Source of the DNA: Lampris incognitus
Lineage: Eukaryota > Chordata > Actinopteri > Lampriformes > Lampridae
Length of the DNA: 64,000 nt
Direction: 5' to 3'
Assembly (NCBI RefSeq): GCF_029633865.1
Contig: NC_079214.1
Span: 34,457,095 to 34,521,094, forward strand
Every line of letters begins with the position of its first letter. Position 1 is the first letter of the stretch. The notes beneath the pieces were generated by a model that made no database searches, was not told the origin of the DNA, and saw nothing but the letters and a program-made list of their open reading frames with translations. This document shows, piece after piece, positions 32,003-43,440 of the stretch. The translations under genes and the position numbers were made by a program.

Positions 32003-33690
32003 TCAGTAGAGGTTCCTCATGGTGGGTGCTGAGGTCTCCATGGGGTGATGCTTATAACCCAGGGAGTTGCTGAGGCAGTTCCAGCGTAAGCCCAGGGTAG
32101 GCTCCTGAAGGTTGCTACTGCTCTTGGAGAGCCACAGTTCGCTGCTTTCAAAGTGGGCCTCAGGCGGGAGGTGCTCGATGACCATGGGCACATTGCATGC
32201 TCACTGGCTGATTTCAAACCCTCCGGTCTGTAGGAGCTGGTGGAGATCGTCGATGAGACAGACACTTGGCCTCTTCAGCAGAGTGTGTGCTATGCAAACA
32301 GTTGTCGACATAGAAGGACTGCTCGACTGTCTCTGTCAAGATGGCATTGCCCTCTGTGTGGTTTTGGATGTGTTGCTGGAGATCATAAATGGCGCAGCAG
32401 GGACCACATGTTGTCCCGAAGGGGAGTACCAGCCAATCATAAATGCTCAGCTACTGCTCTCTCTCCATGTTCCTCCAGATGAAGCATAGCACTGGCTTGT
32501 CAGTAGGCAGCAGGCGGATCTGGTGAAATATGCCTTTGATGTCAACACTGACTACCACAGCATATTGGCGGAACCTGATGAGGACACCAAGCAGGGTAGG
32601 CCCGACTGCAGGTCCAGGGAGCAAAAGGCCGTTTAGGGACAGGCCTTGGTACTGAAACTAACAGTTAAAGACAATCCTGTCCTTACTGTTGTGGGTCACC
32701 ATATGGTGTAGAATGTACCAGAATTCTGCAGACTGGTCAGTTTCTTTGGGGGTTATCCTTGCCACATAACCAGCCTTCTCCAATTTCCGTATCTCATTAC
32801 AGTAGACCTCTGCCCACCTAGGGCCCTTGGCAAGTCTTCTCTCAATGCTGCGGAGGCACTGCAGTACAGCTTCCTTTGGAGCATGAAGCGGCGTAGCGTT
32901 TGCTCGCCAAAGCAGCGGGGTAGCGTAGTGCTGGCTTCCATTGGCCTTGACTCTGGTGGTGGATGTTTGAAGCATGGCCATGGTTTGCTGGTCCTGCTTG
33001 GAGCGGGTGGCTTCCTTCTTACTGGTGTAAGGAAGAGTGTCGACTTGCCAGAGGCGCTCAACATTCCTGAAGAGCTCGGTGGCAGGGGAGAAAGTGGAGA
33101 TGCGCAGGCACAGTGAAGAAGACCTAGTCTGGGCAAGGCTCGTAGGACCCTGGAGTGACCAACCTAGTCGGGTGCAGATGCCGACAGGACCACCTGGCGG
33201 GCCTGCATGTAAGGGCTGTACTGGGATCAGGAGGTGTGGCATATCTGAACCAATCAGAAGCAGCGGCTGGGCGTGGCCAACTGGCAGTAAGGGCAGGCCA
33301 TAGAGGTGCTTGTAGCATTTCTGTAGTGCAGCCATGGGGTAGGAGTGTTTGGCCAGGATGAGGCCTTTGGTGGATGAAGGCCTGGTGGATCCGATAATTC
33401 TGGGAAGGTGTGCACAGCAGAGAAACATCAAAGAAGACGGAGCTGCCCTGGAGCTGTTCGACATTCTGCTGGACTGTCTGTAGACAGAGAGTCTCTGGCT
33501 GTCTGGGAAGGTTCAGGCACTGCACAGCTTGAGGGAGCACAATACTTCGTTCAGAGCTGTCGTCCAACACAGCGTAGGTCTCCAAGGCTTGGTCCCCATT
33601 ACTCAAGATGACCTTGGCAGCCTTTAACATCACTTGTTGCGGACGGTTGGGCTGGTCGAGCAAGACCTTGATGGGTGGTGTAGTGACCAC
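32003..33690 (-). pseudogene. BEL/Pao protease and reverse transcriptase
   Basis: Frame 33690-33124 carries a BEL-type protease (YAVLDDSSERSIVLPQ). Frame 33464-32658 carries the RT start (RWAEVYCNEIRKLEKAGYV). Further down, with stops, RT motifs VVVSVDIKGIFHQIRL (near 32550) and SFYVDNCL (near 32310, YVDD box as YVDN) can be read. Several frame breaks show loss of function. Confidence 0.75.
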
Positions 33691-33719
33691 GCGGACTTTG
33701 GTTTCACCCTGCTGGATGT

Positions 33720-34020
33720 AGTCATTGCAGAATGGTAAGGTGCTGCTCTTTTCATGTCTTGCACGGGTGCTTCAGAGTACATGCTTTAGTGGAGTGGTTG
33801 CGGCCACACTTCCAGCACCATTTCCCCTTTTGGATCTACTTCACAACCTGGCTGGTGGTTAACTTCTTGAAGTCATCACAGGCATTCAAGAAGTGTTCTT
33901 TGTTGTCACAAAAGGGACAATATGACTTGGACTTGAAGGTGGTCTTGGAGCGAGCAGTTTCTGGAGGACTATCGAATTCCCCAGCATTGAGAAGGATGGT
34001 CGTGGCCTTCTCCTTATAAT
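33720..34020 (-). pseudogene. BEL/Pao gag zinc-knuckle fragment
   Basis: Frame 34123-33836 reads SKTTFKSKSYCPFCDNKEHF, then LNACDDFKKL, a CCHC-type region typical of BEL/Pao gag. The upstream part of that frame crosses the palindrome at 34015-34046 and is not gag. Confidence 0.65.
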
Positions 34021-34046
34021 GAGTGACATGTGTGTCACTCATTATA
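34015..34046. repeat. Perfect 14-bp palindrome at an element junction
   Basis: Arms TATAATGAGTGACA (34015-34028) and TGTCACTCATTATA (34033-34046) flank the loop TGTG. It marks the boundary between the BEL/Pao gag on the left and unrelated sequence before the Ty3 element on the right. Confidence 0.85.
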
Positions 34047-34253
34047 CACAACCCGCTTGTCATCACACATAGTTTAGACACATATTCCCAAACAAGACGA
34101 CAAACACACCATACACAATACACTTTATTCTTGTTTTTCCTTGTTTAATTTTGTTAATAAGTCCACCCTCCCGGCGGCTAAAGATTCGCTGCCTCTGAAC
34201 TGCCTCTCTTGGTTCTGCTTCGGTTGTTGCCATAACAGTACGTTCTGGCCAAG

Positions 34254-35730
34254 ATGGAACTTGGCAGTTCAGACGGTTCAGCGAGACCCAAGGTCCCCGC
34301 TATCATCACAACGGTCCAGCAACATGAAACTATCCTGACCGGCCTAACAGCTCAGCTCGAGACAGCCTTTGCTCAGGTTACAGCGAGGCTCAACCAGCTG
34401 GACAGAGCTGTAGCCTCCCTCAACATCAACACCTCGGCTCAAGCTCCCGCCCCTGCCCTCCAGTCCCCGCCAGGTGGCACCTCCCCCATAGCTCCTGCTA
34501 TTGATCATGACCCCCAGTCAGTTGACGTACTCCCTGTAGCCCCCAGTTCTCCAGCAGCTCCAGATTGCAGGGAACCCATCTAGCTAGTCCTAAATCTTTC
34601 AAGGGAGATTTCGACTTATGTCATGGGTTTATTCAGTGTGAATTAGCATTTTCTCACCAGCCTAGTCAATTCAGATCAGAGGGAGCCAAGGTATTACATC
34701 ACTGTTGTCTGGTAGGGCTCTTAAATGGCCCACCACTGCGGTAGACCAGAATAGTGTGCTAGCTACTGACTATGTAGCTTTCCACAGGGAATTTAAGTAT
34801 GTATTTGATCACTCTGTAGATGGCCAGGATGCCGCCACACACCTCCGTAGTATCCAACAGGGTTCTTGTTCAGTGGCTGACTACACTGTTGAATTCCGTA
34901 TTCTCGCCGCTGATAGTGGGTGGGGGGATAAGGCGCTTCTGAGCATGTGTAGGCGAGGGCTTAGTGAGTCAGTGAAGACGGGATTATGGCCGATAGACCC
35001 GATTCCTATAATGCCTTAGTCGATCTGACTCTTATGATGGATCAGCGCCTGCATGAGTGGCGTAGTGAGCTTGGTCAGTGTTCCTCCGTCCCTCCTCACA
35101 AGTCAGCCCCCATGTTAGGTAGGTCCAGTAGCAGCCCTTATTCCCCTTTTTCCCGTGAATGCTCTCCTAATACATCCCGTAGTCTCCCCGTGCTGCCTCC
35201 TGTCCCCTCTGTGTCCAGGGCTGAGGAGGAGCCCATGCAGGTGGGCCGGTCACGTCTCTCCCTCGAAGAGCACGACCAGTGGTTCCGGGACCGCCTCTGG
35301 TTGTACTGTGGACAGTCTGAGCACTACATCCGGAGTTGTCCTACGCTCCCAAAAAGACAGGGCTTACTAGCTAGGGGAGCCCTAGTAAGCCTGACGACAC
35401 TCCCCCAGAACAGGCCTACTTACAACAGGCTCTTCTCTACTCTCCTCTCATGGCACCAACAAACTCTCACTGTCAACGCTCTCCTGGACGCTGGGGCGGA
35501 CGAGTGTTTCATCGATGCCCATTTGGTCTGGCAGGCTGGTATCCCTCTCGTTCCCCTGGACACACCCCTCACTGCTCAGGCCTTGGATGGCCACTCCCTC
35601 AGGGCTACCACTCACAGAACTGACTCTATCTCCATCACTCTCTCCGGCAATCATGTCAAGGCGACCCTGCTCCTTGTATTACACGCTCCCACAGCCCCTC
35701 GTGTTAAGTAGACCCTGGCTCGAGAGACAT
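34254..35730 (+). pseudogene. First gag and protease segment of the mosaic Ty3
   Basis: The frame at 34254-34583 is a gag N-terminal region with a helical part (QLETAFAQVTARLNQLDRAV). Frames 34705-35019 and 34986-35711 continue gag (AATHLRSIQQGSCSVADYTV), a knuckle (CGQSEHYIRSCP) and protease (LLDAGADECFID). Stops and shifts separate them. Confidence 0.7.
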
Positions 35731-35849
35731 AACCCCCAGGTCTGCTGGGCTACTGGTAGGATCCTGGGGTGGAGTGTTGCATGGCACGCCAACTGCCTGC
35801 GATCAGCTCCCTCCCTGTCCAGTGGTCCCAAGCCCGAGCCTTCTCCCCC

Positions 35850-36375
35850 CTGACCTCAATGGAGTCCCCTCCATCTACCATGACCTGGCCAGCGGGTTCA
35901 GTAAGGAACGCGCCCTCTCCCTTCCTCCACATCAGCCTATGATTGCGCCATTGAACTCCTCCCTGGGGCCGCTCTTCCCTCTGGGCGGTTATACAACCTC
36001 TCCCTCCCCGAGAAGCAGGCTATGCAGGACTAAATCATGAAGTCCCTGGCTTCAGGTATCATCCGCCCTTCCTCATCCCTGGTGGCAGCGGGGTTCTTCT
36101 TCATGAAGAAGGGCAGAGATCGCCGACCCTGCATAGATTGACATCACTGTCAAGAGTAAATACCCGTTACCCCTCATGAGCTCTACCTTTGAGCCTCTCT
36201 CCCACGCTACCATCTTCACCAAACTGGACCTCCACAGTGCCTACCATCTCGTGCGCATCAGGGAGGGCGACGAGTGGAAAACGCCGTTCAACACCCATCT
36301 CGGCCACTTTGAGTATTTGGTGATGCTTTTCGGGCTCACCAATGCCCCCGCCGTCTTCCAGGCTCTGGTTAATGA
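35850..36375 (+). pseudogene. Reverse transcriptase start of the mosaic Ty3
   Basis: Broken frames give [19 protein letters not shown], then [19 protein letters not shown], then [19 protein letters not shown] and [17 protein letters not shown]. The sequence leaves RT at about 36375, before the catalytic YxDD box, and switches to a gag frame. Confidence 0.75.
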
Positions 36376-37150
36376 CAGACAACCGTCTGACAGACATGAC
36401 AGAGACAACCGTCTCCGGGAGCGGAGGCGAGAGAGGACGCGCCGCTTTCCTGGTCACAACAACTTACCACGGGCCACACTTCCAAACTCTGGGGGCCGAG
36501 CTCGCTCGACTGAAGCTGGCGTCCTCCGAGAAAGCCCGAGGCGTGACTCTTCCCCAGCTTCGGAGCCGATGCAACTCGGCCACTTCCGGCTCAACCCGGA
36601 GGAGCGTCAACGCCGCATCACTGAGAACAGCTGCTTGTATTGTGGTCAGCCTGGTCACTTTCTCGGCTCCTGCCCTCACCATCCGTCCAGACTAGCAGGC
36701 TCACGAGGGAGGGGAAGGATCCTCGTGAGCCCAACTGTCTGCCCTCTGTCTCCTTGTCCACGTACCCAGTTGCAAGCTACCATCAGTTTTAAAGGTCAGT
36801 CCACTAAACTTTTGGCTTTAGTTGACTCTGGAGCTGATGAAAGCCTTTTGGATGCAAGTGTTGTGAAGCAGTTAGGTCTTGCCACTGTGAGTCTGGACCA
36901 GCCTCTTGAAGCTAATGCCCTGGATGGACGTCTCCTGGCCCGGATAACCTCTAAGACCGAGCCTGTGCGCCTCCTGTTGTCGGGGAACCATCAAGAGGAG
37001 TTAAGTTTTTTCGTTTTCAATTCTCCATTTGTTCCCATTATACTTGGTCATCCCTGGCTGGTTAAGCATAGTCCCCATATTGATTGGTCATCGGCCAGAA
37101 TTTCAAGTTGGAGTCCCGTCTGTCATGCCATATGCCTCAGTCTGCTCTGC
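36376..37150 (+). pseudogene. Second gag knuckle and protease segment
   Basis: In the same open frame as the preceding RT piece (36176-37453), it reads [20 protein letters not shown] (CCHC) and then a protease ([37 protein letters not shown]). It is paralogous to, not identical with, the first segment, with CGQ and GADE cores in both. This implies a different copy as donor. Confidence 0.75.
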
Positions 37151-38300
37151 CTCAGTCTATCCCCTGTCAGGTGTCAAGCCCTGGCTCCAGGAATGCCAAG
37201 CCCGATGCTCTGTCTCATGTGCAGGGGGAGGAGTCTGAGCCCAAGCTCCAACCTGACACCATCGTTCCCTCTACCTGTGTGGTTGCGGCTGCGGCGGTCA
37301 CCTGGAACATTGAAAGGGAGGTCATGGCAGCACAACAGACTCAGCCTGACCCAGGTAACGGTCCCTCCGGGCGCTTGTTTTTTCCAGATGCTGTTAAATC
37401 TAGTGTGTTGCAGTGGACTCACTCTTCCAAACTCACCTGCCATCCTGGAGTAACCCGTACCCTAGCCTTCCTCCGTAGGCGGTTCTGGTGGCCTTCCATG
37501 ACGGAGGATACTGGGTCTTTTGTTTCTGACTGTCCTGTTTGTGCCCAGAATAAGCTCTCCACTTGGGCCAGTGCCGGTCCGCTGCGCCCCCTGCCTGTTC
37601 CACACCGTTCCTGGTCGCATCTGTCCTTGGATTTCGTCTCTGGTCTGCCCGCCTCCGACGGTAACACCGTTGTACTGACTGTTGTTGATCGCTTCAGTAA
37701 ATTTGCTCACTTTTTGCCCTTGTCTAAACTGCCTTCGGCCCGAGAGACTGTGGATCTGCTGGTCAGGGAGGTTTTCCGGGTCCACGGTCTTCCCCGTGAT
37801 ATAGTGTCTGACTGTGGCCCCCAGTTCACTTCTGCTGTCTGGAAGGCTTTCTGCTCTGCCATTGGTGCCACCGTCAGCCTGTCATCGGGGTTCCATCCTC
37901 AGACCAACGGCCAGGCCGAGAGGGCCAACCAGGCATTGGAGACTGTTCTCCACTGTCTGGTGTCTGCTACTGGGTTGTCCCCTTTTCAATGCCTTTACGG
38001 CTATCAGCCTCCCCTTTTTCCTTCTCAAGAGGTAGACATTCCGGTTCCGTCTGTCCAGGCCCATGTCCATCGGTGCTGTCGGACCTGGCGGCGAGCCCGT
38101 GCTGCACTGCTCAGGACCTCCGGCCATTACCAGCGCTTGGCGGATCGTCATCGCACCCCTGCTCCGGACTACTCCCCCGGCGACCAGGTATGGCTCTCTA
38201 CCAAGGATCTACCCTTGAAATCGGACGCTAAAAAACTGTCCCCCAGGTATATTGGTCCCTTTCCCATTGTCAAAGTCATTAACCCCATGTGGTCTGTCTG
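37150..38300 (+). pseudogene. RNase H end and integrase of the mosaic Ty3
   Basis: The frame 37084-38301 enters at the RNase H end ([15 protein letters not shown]), then shows the integrase zinc-binding region ([28 protein letters not shown]) and core residues in [20 protein letters not shown] and [16 protein letters not shown] (the D, D and E positions). The core looks intact over this frame. Confidence 0.8.
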
Positions 38301-38654
38301 AAGCTGCCTCGCACTCTCCGGGTTCACCCTTCTTTCCATGTGTCCTGCCTCAAACCTGTCTCTACCAGCCCTCTAGTTTCTCCGGCCCCCCCGCCCCCAC
38401 CTCCTCGTATGATCAACGATCATCCGGCTTACACCGTTCGTCGTCTCCTGGACTCTCGTCGCCGCGGTCGCGGCCTGCAGTATCTCATGGACTGGGAGGG
38501 ATATGGCCCGGAGGAGAGGTGTTGGGTCCCTTGTCGCCTGGTCCTGGACGCGAACCTCATCCAGGACTTCCACAGGACGTACCCTTACGGGTCTGGTAGG
38601 TCGCCCAGTGGCGCCCCTCGGAGGGGGGGTACTGTCACAGCCTCTCGCCCTTGA
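38289..38654 (+). pseudogene. Chromodomain at the Ty3 integrase C terminus
   Basis: After a frame shift near 38285, the sequence gives [12 protein letters not shown] and a chromodomain ([34 protein letters not shown]). This places the element with vertebrate Sushi/Jule-like chromoviruses. Confidence 0.75.
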
Positions 38655-38955
38655 CATCAAACGATCGCCCTTGACACCTGCTGACCCCCCCCCCCCTTCA
38701 CCCTGGTACACCAGCTGGCCATCAAAGCAGTCAGCCACTCTCCCTTGACATCAAAGCGATCAGCACCCTTAAAAAGCCTCCACCGTGGACCAGTCTTCGC
38801 TGGAACGTCGCCTTTCATCGACTTCTGCCTGCCTGCCTACCTGCCACCGAGCCAACTCCTGCTCTACCCCTGAGATCGGTTACTTCAATAAAGACTTGAT
38901 TCTTCCCTTACCTGGTTGTCCCATCTGCTTTTGGGTTCTTTCCTGATACGTGACA
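38633..38955 (+). mobile_element. 3' LTR of the mosaic Ty3
   Basis: Starts TGTCACAGCC right after a polypurine tract (CGGAGGGGGGGTAC) and ends GATACGTGACA. It contains a polyadenylation signal (AATAAAG near 38888) and an internal near-repeat (CTTGACATCAAACGATC and CTTGACATCAAAGCGATC). Confidence 0.75.
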
Positions 38956-39379
38956 ACTAGTGAATGATAATGAGCAATAATATCAGGGAAATAATAGGCC
39001 TACCTGTTTCAAGGTTTAGCCAGTGCAGTATCAGTTCTGTATCGGGGCTCTTGTCTAGTTTATCCCAATGCTACCCACACACTGCCTCGGCTCAGGCTCA
39101 GGCCTGTCACTCAATCCATCCCATATGACAATCTGACTCTGTTTACATTTGCCTGATTTCTGTCAATGGTTATACATGGTTTCGATGTGCTATACAACTG
39201 ATTTCCACACATCAATACCTTACAGACTCTCGGATTGCTCTAGGGAAGTTAGTTTATCGAAAAATCGTAAACACTGAAATGAACTCACTAGGGAGGCTCA
39301 GGTTGGACGGTTTGGAGACAAAGCAAGAGAGGCAAGATTGAGATGGCTTGGACATGTGTGGAAGAGAGATGCTGGGTAT

Positions 39380-39579
39380 TGTTATGTCTGCACACATCGA
39401 CAGTGCTGCATTTGATTTGGTGCTGTTCTATTGTGCTGGGATCGATTGGTGATGCCTGCGGGCTCTGGGTTGTTTGATCGGGTCTGCCTGTGATGCTGTG
39501 TCAGTCTAAATAAAGAATGCAACGTAGCGGTTGTGTCGAAAGACAGCGCTGTGTCCTGACGTGATTTCTAAATACAATA
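39380..39579 (+). mobile_element. 5' LTR of Ty3 copy 2
   Basis: 200 bp with AATAAAG at about 39511. It is followed directly by TTGGCGACGAGGATGG, the primer-site position. Confidence 0.85.
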
Positions 39580-39591
39580 TTGGCGACGAGG

Positions 39592-40638
39592 ATGGCTGAT
39601 ATCTCTCTCCCACCACCTGCCCCCTTCCTGGCATTACCTGGCGAGCCTCCGGTACCATGGACTCGCTGGCTACATAGTTTTGAAAATTACATCATCGCCT
39701 CAGGGCTCGACGACGTGAGCCAGGCTAGGAAGACGGCTCTGTTGCTACGCTGCTTGGGAGCAGAGGGTCATCGTGTGCTCGGGACTCTGGGGAACGTCAC
39801 AAACTTTGACGAAGCTGTGGGACTTATGAGCACCCATTTCGCTGCTCCACAGAGTGCCCTCCTTCGGCGATTTATATTCCGTCAGCGACACCAACTGCCT
39901 GGTGAGTCTGTGCAGCAGTATGTAGCTAATTTGCGAGGGCTAGCTAGCTCATGCAAGTTTGGCGTGCTTCAGGACGAGATGGTTCGCGACCAGCTAATCG
40001 AACACACCAACAACGCAAAGGTGCGTGAGACTCTCCTGCTGGAAAAAGACGATCTGCTGCTGTCCAGAGCAATTGCCATCGCACTACAGGTTGAGGGAGC
40101 AGCTGAGTGTGCTGCTATGCTAAATACACAGCAAGTGGCCACCTCCAGTCAAGCTGCCAACGACTGCTCCCTCTAGTCACGGCTGCCCCTCGGGACGCAA
40201 CCCAGCCAGAGCGAGGCGGGCGCCGACTCCACTGGGGACGTCTTGCAACTGCAACGACGGCGTTCTCGGCCCCGCCCTCAACAGTCCTGTGGTAACTGTG
40301 GATCTCGGTCTCATGTTTCAAGGGCTCAGAACTGCCCTGCCCGTGGCCAGACATGCCGTAGCTGCGGTAAGCAACATCACTTTGCCAACGTCTGCCGATC
40401 TTCCCCGGCTGGGTCAGAGGGCCACACCCCCCAGTCTTCAACCGCCGTCATTCACAAGGTGAGCTCTGGGCCAGTGTCATTCAAATCATGCACAGTCAAC
40501 ATTAATGATGTGTGCATACCCCTGCTGTTGGACACCGGTGCAGGTGTGTCTCTCCTGAATGTTGATACCTACAGTCAATTTTTCGGTTCACTGCCACTGT
40601 CCGCACCCTCAGCTGTCCTCTGTGGGTATGGTGACTAG
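39592..40638 (+). pseudogene. gag and protease of Ty3 copy 2
   Basis: The likely start is ATG 39592 (MADISLPPPAPF), 13 bases after the LTR. Gag continues (GESVQQYVANLRGLASSCKF) to a TAG at 40174. The same frame resumes with knuckles (CGNCGSRSHVSRAQNC, CRSCGKQHHFANVC) and a protease with LLLDTGAGVSLLN. The TAG could be decay or a readthrough signal between gag and pol. Protease is cut off near 40638 by the deletion. Confidence 0.75.
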
Positions 40639-41530
40639 CTGCTTCCAGAAAATCATGGTCTCCGTGCTGGCTGGCATACTGGGCGTGGCCATTTATCTGG
40701 ACGATATAGTGGTACACGGGCCCACCAGTGAAATCCACAACAAGCGCCTCAACATGGTCTTCGCAGCCCTGTCCAAGCACAAGCTAACTCTCAATGCTGA
40801 GAAATGTGTCCTCTCTGTGCCAGCCATCGACTTCGTGGGGTTCCGGCTGTCAGCGAGCGGTGTAACTCCACTACAATCCAACGTGGACGCCATTCAGGCC
40901 ATCCCTGAGCCTAGCTCGGCCGCCCAGGTCGCCTCCTTCCTGGGTATGACAAGTTACTACCTGAGGTTTCTTCCCCAGTACTCTGCGACCACAGCCCCCC
41001 TGCGCCAGCTGCTGCGTAAGGACGAGCCATGGGTGTGGTCAAAGGCATGCAGTGACGCTGTGCATGATCTCAAGACTCAACTGACTTCACCACCAGTGTT
41101 GGCTGACTTCGACATCTCCAGCTCCACCTTTGTGACCTGTGACGCATCAGCCACAGCGATAGGGGCTGTGCTGTCTCAAACCCAGAACGGTGTGGAGAAG
41201 CCCATCGCCTTCGCCTCCCGTGCCCTCAACCTGACCGAGCAGCGGTACTCCGTGGGTGAGCGTGAGGCGTTAGCCTGTATCTGGGCTTGTGAAAGGTGGC
41301 ACCTCTACCTCTATGGCCGCTCCTTCACCCTCAGGACAGATCACCAGGCCCTGACAGCGCTGCTGTCCACATCTGGGACAGGCCACAAACCCCTGAGGTT
41401 GCACCGCTGGTCTGACCGCCTCCGCCAGTACAACTTCAGCCTGCAGTTCACCCCAGGCAGAGACAATGTTGTCGCCGACCTGCTCTCTCGCTCTGTCTCC
41501 ACCCCAGCTCCACAGACGGACACTGACTGA
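40559..41530 (+). pseudogene. RT (C-terminal half) and RNase H of Ty3 copy 2
   Basis: Enters RT at about SCFQKIMVSVLAG, then the catalytic box AIYLDDIVVHG is intact, followed by VDFVGFRLSASGV-like and FLGMTSYYLRFLPQYS. RNase H follows (VTCDASATAIGAVLSQ, YSVGEREALACIWACERWH, LRTDHQALTALL). The first half of RT is missing, so no active polymerase can be made. Confidence 0.8.
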
Positions 41531-42967
41531 GTGGAAAAGGACATTGTCCAAATGCTGCACACACCCCTTCAGGCCACTGTCTCTCTGCAGAAGCTGAGGG
41601 CAGCCTCCGAACAGGACCCTGTCCTCTCCCAGCTCCGCACCTACATCCAGAATGGCTGGCCTCACAAGGTCCCAGAGGAGCTGGCTGCATTCGCCCAAGT
41701 CAGACAGGAGCTCTCCTGCTGGAACGACACCTGCGTGGCACGTGGGTTTTGCACAGTGGTCCCAGCTGCTCTCCGTGCACGTGTTTTGAATATGGCGCAT
41801 GAAGGCCACCTGGGCATTGTGAAACTGAAACAGCGCTGCCGAGACCTGGTGTGGTGGCCGGGGATAGACAAGAGATATTGAGGCTCTGGTGAAGGACTGT
41901 TCTGCCTGCCTTGTGAGTGGCAAGACTGGCCACCAGGCTCCCCCACCCCTGCGACCTCTCGCCTGGCCCTCTCAGCCCTGGGAACACCTGCAGTTGGACA
42001 TTTGTGGTGAGATCCATGGAGTTCCCCACCACCAACACTTCATGGTGGTCGCCTACGATCTCCACTCAAAATGGCCTGAACTCACCACTTCCGGCACTGT
42101 GACCTCACAGATCATCATCGACTTCCTGGACTCTCTTTTCTCTTGCTGGGGCCTCCCAAAGACCATCACCACTGACAACGGCCCTCAGCTGGTCTCTGCT
42201 GAGTTCATTGTTTATCTCGAAAGCAAGGGCATTCGTCATATACGCACTGCGTACTACCACCCCCAGGCCAATGGCGGCGTTGAACGTTTTCACCAGTCAC
42301 TGAAGAACGGCCTCAGAGCACACATGGCCCAAGGGTGCTCTTTCACGCAGGCCATCCGTCACACTCTGCTGCACTATCGGGCCACACAGCACTCGACCAC
42401 AGGCGTCTCCCCAGCCTCTCTCATGCTAGGCCGGGAACTGTGCATGCCCCTTGACAGGCTCTGCCCCTCCACACCCCAGGCACCTCCCTCTGGGGTCAGA
42501 GCCTCAGTCACTCGTCAGCAGACGCGGATGAAGCAACGGTTTGACCAGTCAAAACGAACCAGGGTGCCAGACATCAATGTGTCTGTGACTGGGTCAGGGT
42601 CCGCAGGCCCCACAGGGACAATAAAATGGCTTCATACTGGTCCTCTCCTCTCCAAGTCACCCGTCAGCTGGGCCCAGCCACTTACCTCCTCAGCGATGGC
42701 ACTCGGTGGCACTCCAGTCGTCTACGGAAGGTGTCAGCTCCACCACACACAGCTGGTGACACAACCATAGCCATTCCCTCAGCATGGCGAGACGCCCCGG
42801 GGCTTCATGCAGCTCCTACACGGGCCCCATACATTCCTGGGCCTCAGCTTCCCCTGCCTTCTCCCTCCCCACCTCGGCCTGCCCAGCCTCAGGCCGCCCC
42901 GCGACCTGTTCGCACACGTTTACGCCCTGGCCACCTAGAGGACTTTGTGTCAACCTTTCATGTTTGA
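41531..42967 (+). pseudogene. Integrase of Ty3 copy 2
   Basis: Zinc-binding part (HEGHLGIVKLKQRC, CSACLVSGK) and core (LQLDICGEIHGV, TTDNGPQLVS, HPQANGGVERFHQSLK) are recognisable across three frames. Shifts occur near 41875 and 42610. The last frame (42626-42967) gives WHSSRLRKVSAP and a Pro-rich end. Confidence 0.8.
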
Positions 42968-42991
42968 AATCCTGCCGGGGGGGGGGGGGAA

Positions 42992-43191
42992 TGTTATGTC
43001 TGCACACATCGACAGTGCTGCATTTGATTTGGTGCTGCTCTATTGTGCTGGGATCGATTGGTGATGCCTGCGGGCTCTGGGTTGTTTGATCGGATCTGCC
43101 TGTGATGCTGTGTCAGTCTAAATAAAGAATGCAACGTAGCGGTTGTGTCGAGCGACAGCGCTGTGTCCTAACGTGATTTCTAAATACAATA
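42992..43191 (+). mobile_element. 3' LTR of Ty3 copy 2
   Basis: Nearly identical to 39380-39579. Only a few single-base differences are visible (for example CTGTTC/CTGCTC and GATCGGGTC/GATCGGATC). Confidence 0.85.
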
Positions 43192-43440
43192 GGTATATTG
43201 GGAGAAGGATGCTGAATATGGAGCTGCCAGGGGAGAGGAAAAGAGGAAGGCCAAAGAGGAGGTTTATGGATGTGGTGAGGGAGGACATGCAGTTGGATCG
43301 TGTGACAGAGGAAGATGCAGAGGACAGGAAGCGATGGAAATAGATGATCCACTGTGGCGACCCCTAACGGGAGCAGCCGAAAGTAGCAGTAGTAGTAGCA
43401 GTCGTAGTGGTAGTAGTAGTAGGAATAGTAGTGGTGGTGC

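Larger units (their letters stand above)
29490..34020 (-). mobile_element. BEL/Pao LTR retrotransposon, decayed
   Basis: The minus strand carries gag knuckle, BEL-type aspartic protease, RT, RNase H region, integrase and a C-terminal domain, in this order. A presumptive 3' LTR begins with TGTGTAGGAAAG near 30592, just after a purine-rich GGGGGC, and runs to about 29490. It includes a polyadenylation signal (CAAATAAATG near 29600) and is split by the TRIM at 29854-30284. No 5' LTR was recognised; the element meets the next one at the palindrome 34015-34046. Confidence 0.75.
34140..38955 (+). mobile_element. Ty3/gypsy chromovirus, mosaic with two gag/protease segments
   Basis: Order on the plus strand: gag (34254), gag CCHC and protease (to about 35730), RT start (to about 36370), then a second gag CCHC and protease (36376-37130), then the RNase H end, integrase and chromodomain, then a 3' LTR (38633-38955). 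The central RT and most of RNase H are missing. A 5' LTR is at best a remnant at 34140-34235. The order cannot come from one normal element; it needs recombination or insertion between related copies. Confidence 0.75.
39380..43191 (+). mobile_element. Ty3/gypsy retrotransposon (family A, copy 2), LTR-bounded
   Basis: LTRs are 39380-39579 and 42992-43191, 200 bp each and nearly identical (TGTTATGTCTGC at the start, ATACAATA at the end). The target duplication is GGTAT at 39375-39379 and 43192-43196. A polypurine tract (a 13-G run) ends at 42990. Internal order is gag, protease, truncated RT, RNase H, integrase. It is disabled by an in-frame stop at 40174-40176, an internal deletion near 40630, a TGA at 41528-41530 and frame shifts near 41875 and 42610. 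Confidence 0.9.
39268..43440 (+). mobile_element. RTE-like LINE 3' end split by a Ty3 insertion
   Basis: 39268-39379 and 43192-43440 are two halves of one LINE end. The first gives GLDMCGREMLG-like sequence, the second YIGRRMLNMELPGERKRGRP, then RRFMDVVREDMQLDRVTEED and a 3' tail ending in AGT repeats (43387-43440). Between them lies the Ty3 copy with its 5-bp duplication GGTAT. Confidence 0.75.
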
